From contig JAYKKT010000040.1 in NCBI GenBank assembly GCA_036023115.1, positions 3,719,001 to 3,783,000 of the forward strand: a stretch of DNA of 64,000 nt, read 5' to 3'. This document shows positions 35,750 through 48,400 of this stretch, piece after piece; position 1 is the stretch's first letter, and every line of letters starts with the position of its first letter. Below the pieces are notes generated by a model that saw only the letters and a list, made by a program, of their open reading frames with translations, was not told the DNA's origin and did no database searches. Source of the stretch: Brasenia schreberi (lineage: Eukaryota; Streptophyta; Magnoliopsida; Nymphaeales; Cabombaceae). A program made the translations under genes and the position numbers.

Positions 35750-37331
35750 CTGAAATTTCAGAAGTATTGAGCTGAAAGTTTCATTGAAGTGTTAACCGAA
35801 GTTTTACATATGTTACTTCTCATTGAATTAAATCCTTACCAATATGTCAGTTATTTGTTACTTATCATTGGTGTAAACATAAATCAGTTGTTCAATAGTT
35901 GTTACAACTATATGAAGTTTCTGGTAGTGTGTGCTTCTTGCTTATATTCTCCAGCATCGTGAATCTAAGTTTACAGAAATTCGTGTTTTTATATCCAAGC
36001 ATGCGTAGCATATAAATTTCATCAGTAAATAATTCTTGTATAGATGAAGTTATGGGCATTGAAAAACTTGTACAGGTGGCTTATTAGATGTCATCATGAG
36101 ATCACCACCAAAAAACGTATGAGCTTGGATCCTTAATTTCATCTATTGTAAGGAAACTTGAGTTCACATTTTCAATCTGATTAATCACCATCAGTTGCTC
36201 CTGCAAAAAGAAGTATTTTGCTCAGTCCTCCGTGTATGCATGCATTGCTATATTTTCTTCAAAACATGCCACACTGCATTGCTCATCTAACTTATGAAAA
36301 TAGCTGCTCAACATAAATGTAAACCTTTGCCCACCACTCTGAAGATGAATCATGTATTCAAACTGATTCAACTATTTCACATCTGTTTTTTACAGCAATA
36401 AATTCAGCTGCAGCAAATATGCATGAATGGCGGAATGTGGACGATCTTAACAAATTGAAGCAAAATAAGTTATTCAAGTATTTATATTGTTCACTACCTA
36501 TAAGTGGCGCAACGTGGTACCCCTATCTACCTGTCCTTTTTAAATCGGAAATCATCAGATTTTGAGCACCTTTGCAAATGGTTTATGAACTTGGTGGTGA
36601 TTCCTGCATCGGCTACGTCCGAAGGAATCAGCAACAACATCAATCATGCAGGCTTTGAGAATTAAACTAATAGATCTCATCACTCAGTAATCCATTATCT
36701 AGTTTACCATCACCATTGATCTATTGCTTACAGGGGCTCCTCAGACCACAGCATCCGGAGTGAGAATCATCATTTTAAACGAGGAGAGCTTAATTATGTT
36801 AAATTTTAATGAAAGCATTTCATGTGGTTTTCATATGACTCATGTAGTCTATCATCATAAATATTCACCCTCGTATCTCTTCCACAAATTCTAGGAATGA
36901 AAAAGCCTATATACATTCCTCTAAAAATGTACATTAAGAAAACATAGAAAATAAATAAATGTTACATGATCCGCCATCGCTGCACCTACCGCGGATTCCC
37001 CTTGCCTATCACCATTAGCTTCGCCTCCTTCAATGGATGGAACCACACAGCCAAGCATTCCCTCCATGGATTCAACATAGGCGACAATTTATATAGCAAT
37101 ATCCTTTTGGGTCGACGACAATGCACCTACCAGATGACCTTATACACAAAAGGGTTCATCTACAGTGACAAAGTATTGGTGACACTTGACCCTCTAGTGA
37201 CAGCAGAACACAAATTTGTCGGTTCATCTACTTGTCAGTTGTCACTAAAGGGCCAAGTTCTACTAGAAAGATTGTCACTGCAGATAAATCTTGTTACAGC
37301 GCATCGAAGATTTGAAAAAGGTCATACACTT
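35750..37331. other. Intergenic, no gene recognised
   Basis: Only short open frames that resemble nothing known to me. The frame at 36966-37334 is closed by the palindromic element listed next. Confidence 0.45.
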
Positions 37332-37405
37332 TGACATATGATCCTACATCCAATCTCAGCCATCCAAGAGCACTACAATGAGAGTTAGTGTAGGATCATA
37401 TGTCA
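37332..37405. repeat. Short element with perfect 17-bp terminal inverted repeats
   Basis: TGACATATGATCCTACA at 37332-37348 and its exact reverse complement at 37389-37405 enclose 40 bases. The whole unit is 74 bp and starts 57 bases beyond the CHX stop codon. It may be a MITE or a transcribed hairpin. Confidence 0.85.
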
Positions 37406-37462
37406 GATGATAGAATTTCTTCAAAGAATCAACACACCATCCAAAACTCGCTTTCAAGGCAG

Positions 37463-38722
37463 TCAAGCAAAACAGTCATCGTCTAGTTCTTCAACCTTGG
37501 AGCTTTTAGACTGCTGGATGACCAGCACCGAGCCCGGGTATCCGAAATCCGACGATGCCAACAAGTCTCCGATGTGCCCGAGCTCCGGGCACTCCTCCCA
37601 GTCCGACATCCCCGCCGTCAGCGGCGTCATCTCCTTCGCCCCCTTCCCCACCAACAGCAACGTATACAATCCGTGCAAATCCCCTAGTGCCGCCACCGTC
37701 TCTGAGCCATTAGCGACGTACTTTTCCAAGTACATGACCCTCCCAGTCACGATGTAGCGCGTGTAGAACATGGACATGTAGGCCTCGTCAGCTGCTCTCT
37801 CCCTCTCATGCTCACTAATCTTCGTGAGAACTTGGTGCTCCCTTGCTGATTGAATCTCGACTGCCTTCTCATAGTCATGTACATTGGTCGGCCGGAACCT
37901 TATCACTGTAAGGCTAACGCCGGGGTGCTCAGACATCCTCGCGCCATAGGCCAAGGCCTCGCGATCGTCACGACCGCCGAAAAACAGAGCCCCAACCTGG
38001 TAAAGCACCTCCGGCATCGTCTGGTTCACCTGACCGAGCCCGCGAACGATGAGTATGCGGACGGTGCACTGGGCGTGCTGGATCACCTTGCAGTTGACCT
38101 ATCGGTGGCCTGTCTTAATGGTTTCCATGCCACCGTCTACTCTTTGGCACTTATGGAAAGGAAGAATTATGACAGAAGCGCGGAGATCGTCGGCACCGTT
38201 GCATATATCTTCATGCATGTTATGAAACATAGAGATGGCCTTGACTTGGCGCACCGTTATTCCAGTGGCCTGCCGGAAAGTGTAGAGAGTGATCTCCATC
38301 TGCCTGTGTTGCTCGACGACAGCCGTGGTATCATCGTAATCGGCGTCCTCGTCGCCGATAATGGAGACAGTTTCGTCTTGAGAGTGCGCGCGTGGGAGGG
38401 AGGATTCTTCATTAACTCGCAAGAGGGACGCAGAGGTCTCTTCGGTCAGCTCGATGAGGTGCATGAGGTAAATGGCAGTGGGGATGTCGAAGGGGCCGCG
38501 GGTACCCTCGATGAGGCTCAGAAGGGCTAGGAGCGAGCGGGTGTTGTGGGTGCAGGCCAGCATGCGCAACACAATCTCCGGCGGGAGCTCCTCGAGGCGG
38601 ACCGGCTTGTAGCCGGTGACATGCCTGCGTTCGTACCGGAAGATGACCGACACGACTGGAGGCGTTATCACGGTGTTGATGATGGCGCTTACCAAGGCCG
38701 CAACGTATGGTTGACCTTCCAA
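37463..38722 (-). pseudogene. CHX cation/H+ exchanger, C-terminal half with one nonsense codon
   Basis: CHX proteins are endomembrane or plasma-membrane K+/H+ exchangers with about 12 membrane helices and a long soluble C-terminus. This piece starts with the end of the membrane part (VSAIINTVITPPVVSVIF). The soluble domain follows: LRMLACTHNTRSLLALLSLI, IYLMHLIELTEETSASLL, VIILPFHKCQRVDGG, VRILIVRGLGQ, LFFGGRDDREALAYGARMSE and VTVIRFRP-like residues, ending LDDDCFA with a stop at 37463. The frame is continuous for 420 codons except for a single TAG at 38099-38101, in the family position HRLVN, consistent with one TTG-to-TAG change. The N-terminal half lies at 43542-45120 beyond a Copia element, and about 150 residues of membrane domain between the halves were not found. 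Confidence 0.88.
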
Positions 38723-39074
38723 CTTCTGCTAACAAGAAGAGATCAGTCTTGTATGTTTCTTTTCTCGTACAATGAGGAGGGAGTAGGGATGGCAAGATTG
38801 GCCTCATGAGTGGGTACAGGTAATACACGGTTTGACCGCCATCAGGTAACTTTCGTACCAGAACCCGAATTGCTTTGACTTAGTATGGGATACGTGTGTT
38901 GAGAGAAAGACAAGCTGATATCAATTAAGATACATCCTAAGTATATTCAAATAAATATCAAACGTTTACAATGATATGTTGAAATTTTAATTTAAAAAGT
39001 AAAAAATACAATACTTTTTTGCTTATATACATTAATAATATTTATGATAATATATCCAAACAAATTATGATTAT

Positions 39075-39210
39075 AACAACAACTAAACCTTTTCTCATAC
39101 TAGATGGGGTCGGCTATATAGGTTTTTTGTTTCCACGTAGCCCCATCATGTGCCATATTAGCAGTTAACTGACAATAAGTTAGATCATTCTTTATTGTTT
39201 CTTTCCAACA
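39075..39210 (-). mobile_element. 136-bp RTE LINE 3' end
   Basis: Starts AACAACAACTAAACC and matches the 3' ends of the other copies (GGGGTCGGCTATAT, CATGTGCCATATTAGCAGTT). The 18 bases CAAACAAATTATGATTAT occur exactly on both sides (39057-39074 and 39211-39228), so it has an intact target-site duplication. Confidence 0.95.
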
Positions 39211-39228
39211 CAAACAAATTATGATTAT

Positions 39229-39878
39229 TTAGTTTAAAAATCAATTATTGATAATTGAATTTAAAAAGTAAAAAGTTATATTTATCTATCTTTTAAGTTG
39301 AATGATTAAAATTTATTTTGATATGTTACTATATATACGCACTATACTTTTGGGTAAAAAGACTATTTTACCCTTATTGAGCAAAAAGCCCGTTTTACCT
39401 TCTAGAGGCTTATGCAAATTACCAAATATCGAACTAGTGTTTTACGTTTATACCCCTTTCGATTGAGAAAATTTCAGTTATGTCATAAAATCAAAAGATA
39501 GGATTGCCCTTGTACTTTTAAAAAAAATACAATTTCGGATAAGGATTAAAATTATAGTTTTAACCCCGATCAGTCACGAATTTTATAGAAATACCAAAGA
39601 GTAATTTTACGAGTTTGTCCTTAATTTTTTCCAAAAATTTCAGAGAAAAACAGATAGATAAAATTATGGATTTGCCCTTGGTATTACTTAAGGGGTATAA
39701 AGGAAGAAATTCTTTGGGAAAATTTTCAAAATTGTCCCAAGGAGCTTATGAAATTATCGTTAGTTTTCTTTTATGATATTATGCATGTTCTAACGTGATT
39801 CCTGCTATGTGTGCTCTTTGTTTTATATTTGTTTCCTTTTTAGATTGTTTAACTGTTATTATTGCCAAACACATAAAA
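39229..39878. other. AT-rich DNA between the LINE fragment and Copia gag
   Basis: No gene is seen. It lies where a 5' LTR of the following Copia element would be expected, but no copy of the 43229-43541 LTR was recognised, so the element is probably 5'-truncated or recombined. Confidence 0.4.
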
Positions 39879-42800
39879 ATGAGCTATAGGATATGTGTAA
39901 CTGAATTGGCAAAGACTAAGAAGTTGAATGGTCTTAACTTCCAAACATTGAAAAGGAGAATCCCATTGGGTGTTGAGTATGTGTTGAAGGAAACTTTGCG
40001 TCCGCCACCTCTAGATGCAAGTGACCAATAAGTAGAAATGTATAAATGTATAAAACATTTCTAAAGGACGACACTATAGCAAGGACAATCATGTTGACTT
40101 ATATGGAGGATAACTTGATTAGAGTATTCGAAGAATACGAGACCACTAAAGAGTTGTTTGACTCAATAACAACCAAGTATGATACAACTGCAAAATTGCT
40201 TTTGCAGTTGTTAGTACAAAACTATAACTCCTTCAAAATGAAAGAAAGAGATAATGTGATAGAGCATGTAAACCACATGTTGGTAATGGCTAGAGACTTA
40301 GTCATAGCTAAATCAATCATCCCGAAAACGATGCAAATATTTACCATACTAAATAGTCTTCCCCCTTCATGGAATATGGTCACCACTGCCCTTATATTAG
40401 GGCCTGAAATTAACCTTTCTGAGTTACCCATAAAACTAGCAAGAGAACAAGAACACATGGTCAAAACAAGAAAGAAAAATTGTTAGTGGTGCAAGATGAG
40501 ATAGCGTTTAGCTTCAAAACCAACCAGAAGAAAAAACCAAACAAGAAGTTTGGCAAGAATAACATGAAAGGCGATCAAAATTTTAAGAAATCACAAGAAA
40601 TTGCTTCTCGAGTCAAGTGTTTCAACTGTAAAAAGATGTGACACTACAAAAGGGATTGTCGCAACAAGAAAGGTGAATGAAACAACCCACAGCGCAGACA
40701 GTCGAAAAAGCAGGACATAATCTGCATGATTTCAGAATACTTGTACTTGGACCGCCTGATGACAGGTTGGTGGATAGACTCATGAGTTACACGGCAGATC
40801 TCGAAGAGCAAGAAAGGGGCAATGCATATGAAAGAATACAAACCCGAGGAACATATAGTCTATATGAAAAATAATACTTTTTCGAATGTTTTGGGTATTA
40901 GGTCCTTCAAAATATTTGTACAAGGCAAACCAATTATATTGACTGATTATTAATTGTGCCATTTATAAGGTGCAATCTGGTATTGGTCCCTGCCTTGGTA
41001 AAGAAATGTTTTGAGTTTAGGTTTATTCCTAACAAAGTGACTGTAGGAAAGCATGTGAGAATATTATTCTCTGAGGAGTTCGATGTAGATCATGGTCTCT
41101 TTAAATTATGTGATAATGAAATTTGTACTTCTTCTGCTTATATTGAGTGTGTCTTTTTTGTTGATGTGAATATGTGGCATAAACGCCTTGGGCATATAAG
41201 TCTAGAAAAGTTGAGAAAATTATCCAACTTTGACTTATTACTTGGATTTGAGGAAAATACTTTCAACAAGTGTGAATCTTGTATACAAGGAAAAATGACA
41301 AGAAAAGTTTTTCCTAAGAAAGCAACAAGGGAAACAATCATGTTGGAGGTTATTCACACAGATTTATGTAGACCTTTTATAGTAAAGACACATCGTGGAA
41401 AGGGTTATTTTATAACCTTTATCGATGATTACTCTAGATATATGTATTTATATCTTTTGACACATAAATTTGAGGCACTTGATGCTTTTAAAGAATATAA
41501 GCAAGAAGTGGAAAACCAATTAGGGCATTCAATCAATGTCTTAAGATCAGATAGAGGAGGTTAATATACCTCATTAGAATTTTTGGAATTCTGTAAAAAC
41601 TTTGGTATTGCAAAACAGAATACAACGCCCAGAACACCTTAGCAAAATGGTGTAGTTGAAAGATACAATAGAACCTTGTTGAATATGACAATGTCAATGT
41701 TGATTGATGCCTCTCTTCTAAGGGTATTTTGGGGAGAAACAGTATGTATAGCAGTTTACATACTCAATAGAGTACCATGTAAGGTTGTATTCACTATACC
41801 ATATGAGATGTGGTTTTGAAAAAAACCTAACCTAAGTCATCTCAGGAGGTGAGGATCTGTTGCACATGTAAAGATCCTTGATCAGTATAGAGATAAGCTA
41901 GACAATAGATCCTTGAGATTTATATTCATTGGATATTTGAAAGGTTCAAAAGGATATCGGTTATATCATAAGGACTAGGAACTCATTGAAAGCAGAGATG
42001 TTGAATTCTTAGAAGATACTAATAATGACATCTTGGAAAACAATGAGGAATGTGTTGATGATTTGGTAAACTTAGACCAATCATCTTTTAAGTCCATTAA
42101 AGATCTTCTTGAAACTACTGATACCTTAAGTGAACATAAAAGGCCAAGAGTCATTCTGCCGTACTTAAAGGATTATCACACTTATCTAGCAGAAGAAGTG
42201 TGTATTCTCGAGATAGAGAATCTAAACTCTTATGCCTGAGTCAGGAGAAATATATTGATTATATTCTCAAGAAGTTTAAAATGGGTGAATGTAAGTCTAC
42301 AAATACACCTGTTATAAAAGGGGTCAAATTAAGTAAAGCTGATTGTCTCGGTGAAGGAGACGATAAGCCTAATGTTCCTTATGCACAAGTTGTTGGTAGC
42401 TTGATGTATGATATGTTGTGTATAAGACCTGATATCAGCTTTACTGTTGGTCTTGTAAGTAGATATAAAAATAATCCTAGTTGACAGTATTGGGTAGTTG
42501 TGAAAAGGATTTTAAGATATCTGAAAAGAACAAAAGACTTGAAATTGTGTTTTCAAGCAGATGAGCTGAAAGTGGATACTCAAACGCTTACTTTGTTGGG
42601 AGCAAAGGTGACAACAAATCAACATCGGGACAAATATTCTTATTTGGGCATATAAGAAACAGGGTTGTGTAGCATTGCATATACAAAAAGCTGAGTATGT
42701 AGCTTGTTGTATGGTTGTAACAAGTGATCTCTGGATAAGCCGCTTCATACGAGATTTGAAGTTGGAAATAACAGACGAACCAATAATTATCTACTGTGAT

Positions 42801-43541
42801 AACAATGCAACAATTACTCTTATCAAGAGTGAAACTTATTGCTCGAAAAGCAAGCATATAATGATAAAATACCACTATGTTCATGATATGGTGATAAGAA
42901 AGGAAATATCTATCTCATACATGTCAATAGAAGATATGTTGGCTGACCCCTTGACAAAAGGCATAACAAAGGAACTATTCTCAAAACATGTTACTAACAT
43001 GGGTTTGAGGTATGTTTGATTGTTGTGTAGTAAAATAATCACACAACGGATAAAAATGTTGTATAGGTAAACAACCATACAACGGATAAATTGTTGTATA
43101 GGAAAATAACCACACAATGGGTATCGATTGAAGTAGCAGTCATGAAAAGACAGTACTAGGTGAAACCCTGTAAGAGTGGGAGGAAACCAGTACGTCAGTA
43201 TACTTGGCTCGAATGGCCAAGTGGGAGATGATATGATCTGTCCATTCTCGACTCAAGTAACAACTGGACCGACCATCCAGACTGTTACCTATAGCTTGGA
43301 GAAGGATCATAAGCAGATGACGTTATCGAGATTTCCGATAACGCTCTGGATAACGCTCAAGATGAAGAAAGCCATTGGAGAGAAATCCGAAAAGAAGAGA
43401 GAGCAAGCTGCCTATTTAAATGAAGATACAAAACTGACACACTATACATAAAAGAAATAGTCTTAAGAGGCAAATTGAGATCCTCTCTCGGAAAACTCGC
43501 ACATTTTCAAACAGTTAAGACCGAAGCAAGAATCTCCAACA
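39879..43541 (+). mobile_element. Ty1/Copia element, 5' LTR missing, RT deleted
   Basis: Domains in order. Gag: MSYRI, ELAKTKKLNGLNFQTLKRRI, then a UBN2-type region at 40046-40486. Zinc knuckle: CFNCKKM*HYKRDC at about 40618-40665, with a TGA in the glycine position. Protease: TGWWIDS at about 40763. GAG-pre-integrase and integrase: MWHKRLGHISLEKLRKLS, IHTDLCRPF, then FIDDYSRYMYLYLL and the QNGVVERYNRTLLN block (40956-41720). RT: only the C-terminal part, with the YVDD region absent. RNase H: SKSKHIMIKYHYVHD, then ADPLTKGI, ending at 43019. A purine tract (AAGTGGGAGA at 43219-43228) precedes a 3' LTR at 43229-43541 (TGATATGATC...TCCAACA). Several stops make it inactive. It splits the CHX gene. 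Confidence 0.88.
43229..43541 (+). repeat. 3' LTR of the Copia element in CHX
   Basis: Begins with TG directly after a purine tract and ends CCAACA, after which CHX coding sequence (minus strand) resumes at once. It contains a CCTATTTAAATG box that could be its promoter. Its partner 5' LTR was not found. Confidence 0.7.
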
Positions 43542-45120
43542 CATCTTCCGAGTCTTCGGACACCAACCCGACCATAAACGCCATGAACGTATAGTTGAAC
43601 GAACTAACTTGTTCCACAAAGGCCAAGAATATCAGAACGGTCATGATGCCGCCGAACTGCAGGTTGGTGACCTCGCCGCGCCGGTTGATCCGGTCCATCC
43701 TCCTCAGTGTCGGTCGCACAATGTAGAGAGTCACGTACACGCTCGTTATAATCGTGCCCAGGGACCGGTACTGGCCGCTACGTCTATCTGCCCGGACGTG
43801 AGATTGAAGGACATGAATAAGAGCACGACAATGTCAATGAGGATGGATGAGGTGATGGCGAGCCGGCCGATGTCAAACGTCGCGATTTTGAGCTCGGCCG
43901 CAGTGCGGGCGACCGTCGGCGCGCTCGTGCCGGTGATGAAGAGGATCGTGAAGGGGGAAGGGGGCATTTCGCTCTGGATGGTCATCTGGACAAGATGGGA
44001 GAATGCAACGCCGAAGAGGTCCGAGAAGAAAAGGGTGCTGAAGGTGATGAGCGACGCCTTGTATTTGTTCTGCCATATGTAGCGGGGGTCCAGCTCCAGC
44101 CCCAGGAGGAACATGTTGAAGAAGCGGGCAATCATGGACGCACCCTGCAGTGCCGTCCTCTTCCCTTCACCTTGGAACATGCCCTTTAGAGGCCAGATCT
44201 TGCTTACCACCGAACCTACCACCACACCCGACTGCACACACCATCACAACTCTGTCAATCAGGGGGTGGATCATGGGTAAAAGCCACTAAGGCAAAACAA
44301 GTACTTTTTTTTAGAACTTTTTATACTACCTGTAGGCCCAAAAAATTTTAAGACACTAACAATTTTCTAGGTCCCAAAATCTTTGGTCACAGTTTGTAAC
44401 ACTTATGCGCTAATAATTTTCGATTAATATAATTTTAGTGTTAGTTGTGTTTTCGTCCAAATTTACATCCATCCAACGAGAAACCCTTGTTAAAGAGTGC
44501 CCATTAGGGGAAATTATTTTCTCATGATTAAAGTTACAAATTAAAAGAGAACATTTCACTCTTTCTTGTAAGTTTAGAAGAAAAAACCCTCAGTTCTTGT
44601 CAAAACAAATGCATTTTGATGAGAAATCCAACAAAATTAGTTGATCCATCGATTCCAAACATGTTTTAGCGATCCAAATCAGGATACCATAATGTGGCTT
44701 GCAACGTCGATGGTTTTCTCGCGGGAAAAATCAAAGGGGATGATATAACCATTCTATTTGTTTTTTCCATTTTCAGATAGCCTCAGTCCATGACATAGGG
44801 ACACCAATTTAATAACTCTGAGTGCTGATATTTGAAGTTTTGGATTGAAAACTCCGAGAATCCTTCCTCACCAAAATCTCCGAGACAGCCCGGGGTTGGC
44901 CGAGTCGTCTCATCAAGAGATGGGTGACGATAATTATTGCGGCCTGAAACATGGCAACAACCAAGGTGTCCTCGCAATCCGCATCATCTCTTGGGGGAGG
45001 ATTGAGATACAGAAAATCCATAATGAGGAAAAAAAGATGAGAAAGGAAGGAGAGAAGAAACGCTTTGAGGTAGTTTGGATGCAAAACTCGAGAGAAACGA
45101 TGGTACCCAGTTTTTCTCAT
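43542..45120 (-). pseudogene. CHX cation/H+ exchanger, N-terminal half
   Basis: Exon 1 (44872-45120) runs from MRKTGYHRFSRVLHPNYLKA to RRLGQPRAVSEIL, carrying the first membrane helices. It ends at a GTGAGG donor. Exon 2 begins at 44231 after an AG acceptor: SGVVVGSVVSKIWPLKG, then FFNMFLLGLELDPRYIW, PSPFTILFITGTSAPTVART (the antiporter ion-path region) and a helix IDIVVLLFMSF. Near 43760 a one-base shift changes frame. The protein then continues YIVRPTLRRMDRINRRGE and FMAFMVGLVSEDSED until the Copia LTR starts at 43541. Orientation and order agree with the C-terminal half at 37463-38722, so both belong to one former gene. Confidence 0.85.
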
Positions 45121-45426
45121 TTGATTTCCTACTCTAAATTCAGAATAGTTGGATCGGGCCAGGTCATATACCGTTACTATCGGCCCCTTGAAACGTGTGA
45201 CTGTAATAATTTCAAGTTAATTTCACACGTCACCGTGTTAAGTTGGGGTTGCAATGAAATTAGTTTCACTTTTAAAATGCACTCGATACGGATCGTCCGA
45301 TCAGATCCGATCCACGGTGCTGATCATCGATTCTAAAAGAGCTTTTAAACAGCCCAACGCGCTCTCTTCTCAATCAGCCGTAGAGCGCCCCGCGCCCCCG
45401 CTCCCCTTTCCCTGGATCCGGCGACC
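45121..45426. promoter_or_regulatory. Divergent promoter region, CHX / PrimPol
   Basis: The 306 bases lie between the CHX ATG (minus) and the proposed PrimPol ATG (plus). The PrimPol side is C-rich (45390-45420), as in a leader. No specific factor site can be supported. Confidence 0.4.
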
Positions 45427-48400
45427 ATGCACGGAGGAGATGACGAATACCAACCTACTTTGGTTAGGAGGACTCCTGTATCGGGTAATGTATCGGTCTG
45501 AACGAATTCATTGTTTTCCGTCGCTTTTGAAATCCCTTTTGTTCGTGTACTTGGATGCTTTGTTGTCTTGCTGTGCGTGCAAGACAACAAAACTTGGTTT
45601 AGCAATTTGATTTTGGGATTATGTAAAAAATTAGCCATCTGCGACTCGACAGTGTGGATTGGGTTCTGGTATGTGTGTCCAATTTCTTGAACCCACCTTA
45701 TCATGATACGATCTGGAGAAGATATGAAGATTGTGCATGAGGATAGAAACACACTGGTTTTGTGGAAACCGATGGCTTATGGGAGTCTGTGTACTTCCAG
45801 AAGAAACATTTGCTGTTTGGAATAGATCCTGATCAAGACGATCTCACGAAGTACCTCCCTATCTGCTCTAGCAGCTCCACTATCCTATCTTACATTGGTG
45901 ATGCGTCAGTGTCACCACTGTACCTGCACACATCAAATTTAAATAATTTTTAGTACTTATGAAAACGCGTCAGTGTCACCAAGACACTTACTTTGTTAAT
46001 GAACTAACTTATGAAAACGACTTCTATTCAGATATTACCAAATTATATGAAATGATACATACAAATTACACAAACATGCACACACACATCCCTGTTTCCA
46101 TACGCATGATTTTCAAAATTTAGTGTTCGGCACCCGCACCACACCTAGAGGTGGCAAATCGAGTCAAAAGGTCGAGTCTCAAGATCAAGTTGATCTAGTC
46201 CCAATCTTTTCTTTCTTTGTTTTGATTTCAAGACTGAACATGATTAGAGTCAGGTACCATCGACCCTACTACAACTAGATGGTGTGTAAGCATGTCTTGT
46301 GTGTATATTTATATATGTATGCATCTATAGATTATGTAAATTATATAGGTACCTTTGTATACATATACAACATATATGTGTATATAGAAACATAAAAAAT
46401 ATACATTTTATAAATATAAATATATAATATACATTACATATAAACATTCTTGGTTGGGTCAGGACTGCCTGGATCCTGCATGATTTTGTTGGATCACTTT
46501 GAAATATTCAGATCCGACCTGGGGTGCATAAACCTTTGATGTAAACATGGTTTTTTCAAGTCATGTTCAGGTTGAGTTGTTGGGTCAGGTCTAAAATTGT
46601 TAAACCTACTGCACCTGTGTCGACACTCATATCCATGTGACACAGGCATTATTACTTTCCATACAAAGACAACCGAGCCTTTACCCACACTAGGTGGTGT
46701 AGGCTAAGGCACTATTATTTCCCATGTGGTAAGATGTTGCTGACATGTATTTGGCGTCTTTGAGTAATCAGTTTAACAATCTAAAGCCATTAATATGGTT
46801 GCTGGTTCTTACTTTTTTCTTGTTTCAGTTCGCCTGTTCTCCTTTCATGCATAATGACAGCCATTTGTAGTATCTATGAAGGTTGTTACATCTAGGTATC
46901 AATTTTGACCTGCCACTGGTTCATACAAAATTGTGTCCCACATATTGCCCCAGAGAGAGAACAACTAATGGATTTTGTTTCCTTTTCTCAGGGTTCTTGG
47001 TTTTGCTTTAACTTTTTTGTTCTCCACTTTTCTTTCTATTAGGCAGTTGAATGTCCTTTCCTTGTGCTTTCTGCTAAAAACCATACTATGTTTCATAAAC
47101 ATCTGCTCATATGATGTGTGCATATGTTTGTTTGTCTTGTCTTTATCAAATACGTACATATGGATGTTGGATGTATTTTCTGTGAAAATTACTGTCACTT
47201 TGTTCAATCAATTTGATACATATATCTTCATTTGAACATAAGACCAGTCATCCTCATACCAGTAATTCCTGTGCAGACGCTTCTCCATGTGGGCAATTTT
47301 CTTCACCTATTGTAACACCACAACGGCATGACCCTATATCCAAAAAGTTTCTGCACATGGAACATGTGGGTATCTTTCTGAATTCTGTTTTGAGAGGTAT
47401 TTTCTTCCGCATAGTATGATAATGTACTCAGGTCCCAGGAAATTTGTATACTGATTTGTGCATCTCCCATACACTGACTTTTCCCCTGAAGGACTGGATT
47501 TCAACCAGATCTGTTCACTTTGTATATTAGATAGACAATCCAAAAACTATTTCCTGGAAATGATTTCACCCCTTTTTTTTGTAGAGAATGCATGCAATTA
47601 TGCATACTAACTTTAAGCTTCTGGTCGATATTCACTGGTCTTGTGGTCAATTTGTAATAGAAGTAGCAAAAAAAATAATGGAGAAGAATTTTTTTGGGGA
47701 CTAGTTCGTTTCAGATGTTTGAATTGGAATTTGACTTGTCATGCGACTACAATAACAGGAGTGATACTTCATGTGAGATTCTGTTTGACTTGTTGCATGT
47801 TCGTTTTAACTTCCATTGACGTGATGGAAAATCAATGCATAAGTTGGCCCACCCAAATAGTGTTTGTTCCTTTCTATGTCAATGAGTCAACTCCTTGGAT
47901 AAATAAGTCAGATAAAACCTCTATACCAGGTTCAGGATCCCTTTACTTTCTTTGATGCAACTGAATAAAAAAGATGAATCTAACTGACTGCTTGATACTC
48001 TTTTTATGACTTGGCATACTGGAAAGGCCAGGTGATTCTCTCATAAGTGGGAGATAATGAGTCAACAATCTTATGATTTATATGTGTGTTTCATTGACCT
48101 CAAGGAGAACAAAACACAAGTTGGCCTTGACTTTTGGTTTCCTTTTCTTTTTCTGGTTGGGTTAATCATTCACTTTTAGAAAAAAAGCACACAACCTCTT
48201 CCCCAGGGTCAGTGTTCTTTCTCTTATATCTTATACCTTTTTCTTGTAAAGTTTTTCCAAAACAAATCCTTCCAGTTGCTTCATCAAATGTGTTTGTGAT
48301 CTTTCTTTTGCCTTCTTATAATCCTCTAATATTTTTATTGACGGCATTTTGTGATCTTTTTCTTTTCCTTCTGATAGTAAACAAATTTGATTCTCTTTGC

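Noticed and set aside
37850..38530. Long plus-strand frame (226 codons)
   Set aside because: It is the antisense shadow of the GC-rich CHX coding sequence on the minus strand.
39229..39878. Expected 5' LTR of the Copia element in CHX
   Set aside because: No similarity to the 3' LTR at 43229-43541 could be found by eye, so no LTR pair was called.
43609..44082. Plus-strand frame of 157 codons
   Set aside because: Shadow of CHX exon 2 on the opposite strand.
45747..45953. Open frame of about 69 codons in PrimPol intron 1, with a protein-like composition ([20 protein letters not shown])
   Set aside because: Its phase does not fit between exons 1 and 2, it has no good ATG, and no family match came to mind. 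A skipped or pseudo-exon is possible but unsupported.
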